6,923 bases of DNA from CAZNKU01 sp045541135. GTDB lineage: Bacteria; Bacillota; Clostridia; Monoglobales; Firm-18. Shown here one piece after another: positions 4,915 to 6,923 of this stretch. The stretch's first letter is position 1. Each line of letters opens with the position of its first letter. The stretch is from the NCBI GenBank assembly GCA_045541135.1, contig JAZQIO010000032.1:1-6923 (forward strand). The letters run 5' to 3'. Position numbers and translations under genes: made by a program. The notes under the pieces are model-generated. The model was not told where the DNA came from. It did not search any database and was given only the letters and a program-made list of their open reading frames with translations.

Positions 4915-4933
4915 GATAAATTGAAATTTACTT
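4915..4933. repeat. 19-bp direct repeat, copy 1
   Basis: GATAAATTGAAATTTACTT is identical at 4915-4933 and 5332-5350. This copy spans the AAG-TAA end of the pyridoxamine-oxidase-like gene. Confidence 0.85.
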
Positions 4934-5296
4934 GATTTCTACATTTTCTACTTTTATCTTAAACATGATGAAATGTTCCATACCAACAGCACCAAATCTC
5001 TGCTGTAAAATCGGACATTCTTCAAGCATCCGTCGCTTTAAATCTTTATCATCACATTCTGTTGCAAGTCCGGTAATCCTAATCCATTCTCTGGATGTGG
5101 GTTTCTTTGCAACAATCTGTATATGCTCATTTTCTCGCATTTGCTTGTGCGCTTGGTTCATATCATTAGTGGATAAAAATAAATCTTCGCCTACTTCCAT
5201 CACTGCACCAAAAGGTCTTCCCGCAGGATATTCACCATTGATAGACAAAACAAAGAAAGAACCACTTTCTTTCAAAAAATCATATGCCTTGCTCAT
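4928..5296 (-). CDS. Pyridoxamine 5'-phosphate oxidase-family flavoprotein
   Basis: A 122-residue protein. The ATG at 5296 is chosen over the one at 5317 because AAGGAG (5306-5311) lies 9 nt before it. The sequence follows the small FMN-binding split-barrel pattern: FFVLSINGEYPAGRPFGAVME (14-34), DLFLSTNDMNQAHKQMRENEHIQIVA (38-63), then EWIRITGLA (70-78) and a C-terminal LLEECPILQQRF-like helix (91-101, here MLEECPILQQRF). Proteins of this size bind FMN or a related cofactor and reduce small molecules. This is not the biosynthetic PdxH, which is longer. It is the last gene of the VOC-YoaP-PPOX run, 48 bp after the YoaP-like gene, and no terminator with a T-run is clear after it. Confidence 0.8.
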   Translation of the reverse strand: MSKAYDFLKESGSFFVLSINGEYPAGRPFGAVMEVGEDLFLSTNDMNQAHKQMRENEHIQIVAKKPTSREWIRITGLATECDDKDLKRRMLEECPILQQRFGAVGMEHFIMFKIKVENVEIK

Positions 5297-5331
5297 AAAT
5301 AAAATCTCCTTTTTCATTTGTCAAACTGTTC

Positions 5332-5350
5332 GATAAATTGAAATTTACTT
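5332..5350. repeat. 19-bp direct repeat, copy 2
   Basis: Identical to 4915-4933; it spans the AAG-TAA end of the YoaP-like gene. The two copies are 417 bp apart, exactly one gene. Confidence 0.85.
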
Positions 5351-6091
5351 CTCCAATAATTTCAAAAATCTTTTATCATTCATTTGTTCATTCGTAATAT
5401 AGTTCCCATCAAAAAACAATGCATATGTTGTAATCGGTGTAGGAGCATTTTGTGCTTCTTCTTTACTTTGAAAATGAATTGCTTTGAATTGTATTGCTTT
5501 TTCTTTTGCTATATCTGTTATAATCGGAACATATTTCGCATTAAACGGACATTGATTTGTATAATACAAAACATATCCCATTTCATCAACATGAGGGTGC
5601 TTTGCGCATTCTTTGAATTTTGGTAATGTGGTATTTTCTGCAAACGGTAAATACCATAATTGAATTCCGTTATCTGCCTCATCGCAAACAGAAAAACCTT
5701 TATATTTCAAATATTTAGGGTCAGCTAAAAACGTCTTTTTCTTCGCTGATGACAATATGCACAGTCCATTTTTGCCTTTTGCTTTGCTATCTTCTATACA
5801 AGCATTAAGTAAATCTGTTGAATATCCGTTTCCCTTAAAAGAACCTGCCACCCATAAGCAGTCTATATACATATATCCGTCTGCAACAATAGGATTCCAT
5901 GCATTTTCAGCAGGGATATATTCAATAAAACACTTTCCTCGTTCAATACTTCTCAGGAAAACCAATCCATCATCAAATCGTTCTTTCAGCCAAGCCTTCT
6001 TTGATGAAACCTGAATATCATTGTTGTTCGAAATTGCACAGCATATATGTTCATTCTCTATATTTTCACCTGTAACCTTAATGTATTCCAT
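5345..6091 (-). CDS. yoaP: YoaP-type GNAT acetyltransferase with C-terminal YoaP domain
   Basis: A 248-residue protein; the ATG at 6091 has GAGAGG (6099-6104) 7 nt upstream. Residues 1-140 are a GNAT domain: YIDCLWVAGSFKGNGYSTDLL (75-95) gives strand 4 and the acetyl-CoA loop KGNGYS, and KGFSVCDEADNGIQLWYLPF (131-150) ends the fold. Residues 172-248 match the YoaP domain of B. subtilis YoaP: YVLYYTNQCPFNAKYVP (173-189), FKAIHFQSKEEAQNAPTPITTYALF (202-226), and DGNYITNEQM. That part looks thioredoxin-like, with Cys181 at the active-site position and Pro217/Pro219 near the cis-proline site, but with no second Cys (CPFN). The substrate is unknown. It lies 27 bp after the VOC gene, presumably in one operon. 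The symbol is by family resemblance. Confidence 0.8.
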   Translation of the reverse strand: MEYIKVTGENIENEHICCAISNNNDIQVSSKKAWLKERFDDGLVFLRSIERGKCFIEYIPAENAWNPIVADGYMYIDCLWVAGSFKGNGYSTDLLNACIEDSKAKGKNGLCILSSAKKKTFLADPKYLKYKGFSVCDEADNGIQLWYLPFAENTTLPKFKECAKHPHVDEMGYVLYYTNQCPFNAKYVPIITDIAKEKAIQFKAIHFQSKEEAQNAPTPITTYALFFDGNYITNEQMNDKRFLKLLEK

Positions 6092-6118
6092 TATATAGCC
6101 TCTCTTTCAGTTTGCAGT

Positions 6119-6577
6119 TCAGCGAATACAAGCATTTACAAATTTCATTGGAACATCCATTCTTTTGGCTACTTGCTCCGGTGTCATACCGCTATCCAAA
6201 AAGCGTTTGCAAACTATTTTTATATTTTCGCCAATTTCAATAATATGTTTATCCGGATCATATATTCGTACCACTCGCTGTCCCCATGAGTGTTCTTTGA
6301 TTGGATGAACATATTCCACATTACATTTTTTTAGTTTTTCAGCAAACTTATCAAAGTCATCTTCTTCAAAATACAGCTCAGAACTATTGCTACCAAACAA
6401 AACACTTCTTGTACCGATAAACTCCTGCCAGCTTTCAAGTGTTTGCAGAACCAAACCACCCGTCAAAGTCTTATTTGCACCAAAATCCATAATCACATGA
6501 AGCCCTAATATTTTTCTGTAAAATTCCACAGATATGTCAATATCAGTTACTACCAGCATAGGATTTTTAATTTTCAT
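6119..6577 (-). CDS. VOC (glyoxalase/bleomycin-resistance) family protein
   Basis: A 152-residue protein. The ATG at 6577 (MKIKNPML) is chosen because AGGTG (6587-6591) lies 9 nt upstream and a promoter ends at 6617; the longer frame to 6718 runs through that promoter and the terminator of the next gene. Residues 4-120 are a VOC fold: NPMLVVTDIDISVEFYRKILGL (5-26), SSELYFEEDD (65-74), and WGQRVVRIYDPDKHIIEIGE (98-117), where Glu115 is the usual last metal ligand. Residues 122-151 (VCKRFLDSGMTPEQVAKRMDVPMKFVNACI) are a C-terminal two-helix tail seen in a clostridial subgroup. It may bind a small molecule or metal; the activity is unknown. It is the first gene of the three-gene run. Confidence 0.85.
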   Translation of the reverse strand: MKIKNPMLVVTDIDISVEFYRKILGLHVIMDFGANKTLTGGLVLQTLESWQEFIGTRSVLFGSNSSELYFEEDDFDKFAEKLKKCNVEYVHPIKEHSWGQRVVRIYDPDKHIIEIGENIKIVCKRFLDSGMTPEQVAKRMDVPMKFVNACIR

Positions 6578-6616
6578 TTTCAATATCACCTGCGAATCCT
6601 TATTTGTTTGATTATG

Positions 6617-6645
6617 ATTATACCACATTATGTTAAATCTGTCAT
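6617..6645 (-). promoter_or_regulatory. Promoter of the VOC-YoaP-PPOX operon
   Basis: Minus strand: ATGACA (6640-6645, 5 of 6), a 17-bp spacer, TATAAT (6617-6622). The leader to the ATG at 6577 is about 30 nt. Confidence 0.75.
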
Positions 6646-6660
6646 TACTTTTATCATAAT

Positions 6661-6702
6661 GAAAAAAGAGGTATAGAGAATATGTAAACAATTCCCTATA
6701 CC
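6661..6702 (-). terminator. Rho-independent terminator of spoIVA
   Basis: A 12-bp stem with one mismatch (6670-6681 with 6691-6702) and a 9-nt loop, followed on the minus strand by CTCTTTTTTC. It lies 16 bp past the spoIVA stop and ends its transcript just before the VOC promoter. Confidence 0.85.
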
Positions 6703-6718
6703 GCGAATTTCTATTCAA

Positions 6719-6923
6719 TTACAAAATAATACAAATAAGCCCACCACTGCCTTCATTAATGATTTTTGACAGTGTTTCCTGTAATTTCTGCCTTGCATCC
6801 TCGGGCATTTTGTCAAGCTTTGCGTGTAAGCCTTCATTTACAAGTTCATTAAGGGACTTACCGAAAATGTTGCTTTGCCATATCTTAATGGGGTCGTCAT
6901 CAAACTCGTTAAGCAGATATTTC
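6719..6923 (-). CDS. spoIVA: Stage IV sporulation protein A, C-terminal end (partial)
   Basis: The open frame runs off the window edge; 67 codons and the TAA (6719-6721) are present. The segments IWQSNIFGKSLNELVNEGL and MPEDARQKLQETL and the very end, INEGSGGLICIIL, are the highly conserved C-terminus of SpoIVA. SpoIVA is the ATPase that polymerises on the forespore surface and anchors the spore coat; its extreme C-terminus mediates membrane localisation through SpoVM. Its presence shows a spore-forming host and a chromosomal setting. Confidence 0.93.
   Translation of the reverse strand, partial: KYLLNEFDDDPIKIWQSNIFGKSLNELVNEGLHAKLDKMPEDARQKLQETLSKIINEGSGGLICIIL

Noticed and set aside
6578..6718. 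Upstream extension of the VOC gene to 6718
   Set aside because: It would run through the spoIVA terminator and the operon promoter; the ATG at 6577 begins the VOC fold.
1..6923. tRNA, rRNA or known riboswitch
   Set aside because: No cloverleaf, rRNA-like or recognisable riboswitch pattern was seen in the gaps on either strand by eye.

Overview
The window looks like a chromosomal accessory stretch from a low-GC, endospore-forming member of the Clostridia. The reasons are the AT-rich third positions, strong AGGAGG-type ribosome sites, near-consensus sigma-A promoters and, above all, the end of spoIVA (a core sporulation gene) at the right edge. Species cannot be named from the sequence alone.

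Layout. Positions 1-651 (+) are the 3' end of a large superfamily II helicase fused to a phospholipase-D-type nuclease domain. Positions 933-3044 (+) hold a compact three-gene unit: a DUF3990-like protein of the ADP-ribosyltransferase type, an overlapping XRE helix-turn-helix protein, and a plasmid pRiA4b ORF-3-like protein. It is driven by a perfect TTGACA-17-TATAAT promoter with a palindrome inside the spacer, which looks like an autoregulated toxin-antitoxin-like or defence module. Positions 3330-4001 (-) encode an XRE regulator fused to a degenerate desulfoferrodoxin-like domain. Positions 4113-4739 (-) encode a GNAT acetyltransferase with its own promoter. Positions 6577-4928 (-) form a three-gene operon: a VOC/glyoxalase-like protein, a YoaP-type acetyltransferase and a pyridoxamine-phosphate-oxidase-like flavoprotein. 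Positions 6719-6923 (-) are the spoIVA 3' end with its terminator.

The most interesting signal lies between genes. Two related units on the minus strand, at about 649-829 and 3127-3309, align without gaps for 122 bp at an exact offset of 2480. Each has a sigma-A-like promoter (-35, 17 bp, TAAAAT), a moderately diverged 5' part, an identical 44-bp core that can fold into two hairpins, a conserved CATCTAAAA linker, and a rho-independent terminator whose stem differs completely in sequence but keeps its place and form. This is the pattern expected of two paralogous small RNA genes of about 146-148 nt. They bracket the ADP-ribosyltransferase module as direct repeats. I do not recognise them as a known RNA family.

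A second, smaller case of gene-bracketing repeats is a 19-bp direct repeat across the stop codons of two consecutive genes, which would let the pyridoxamine-oxidase-like gene be gained or lost cleanly.
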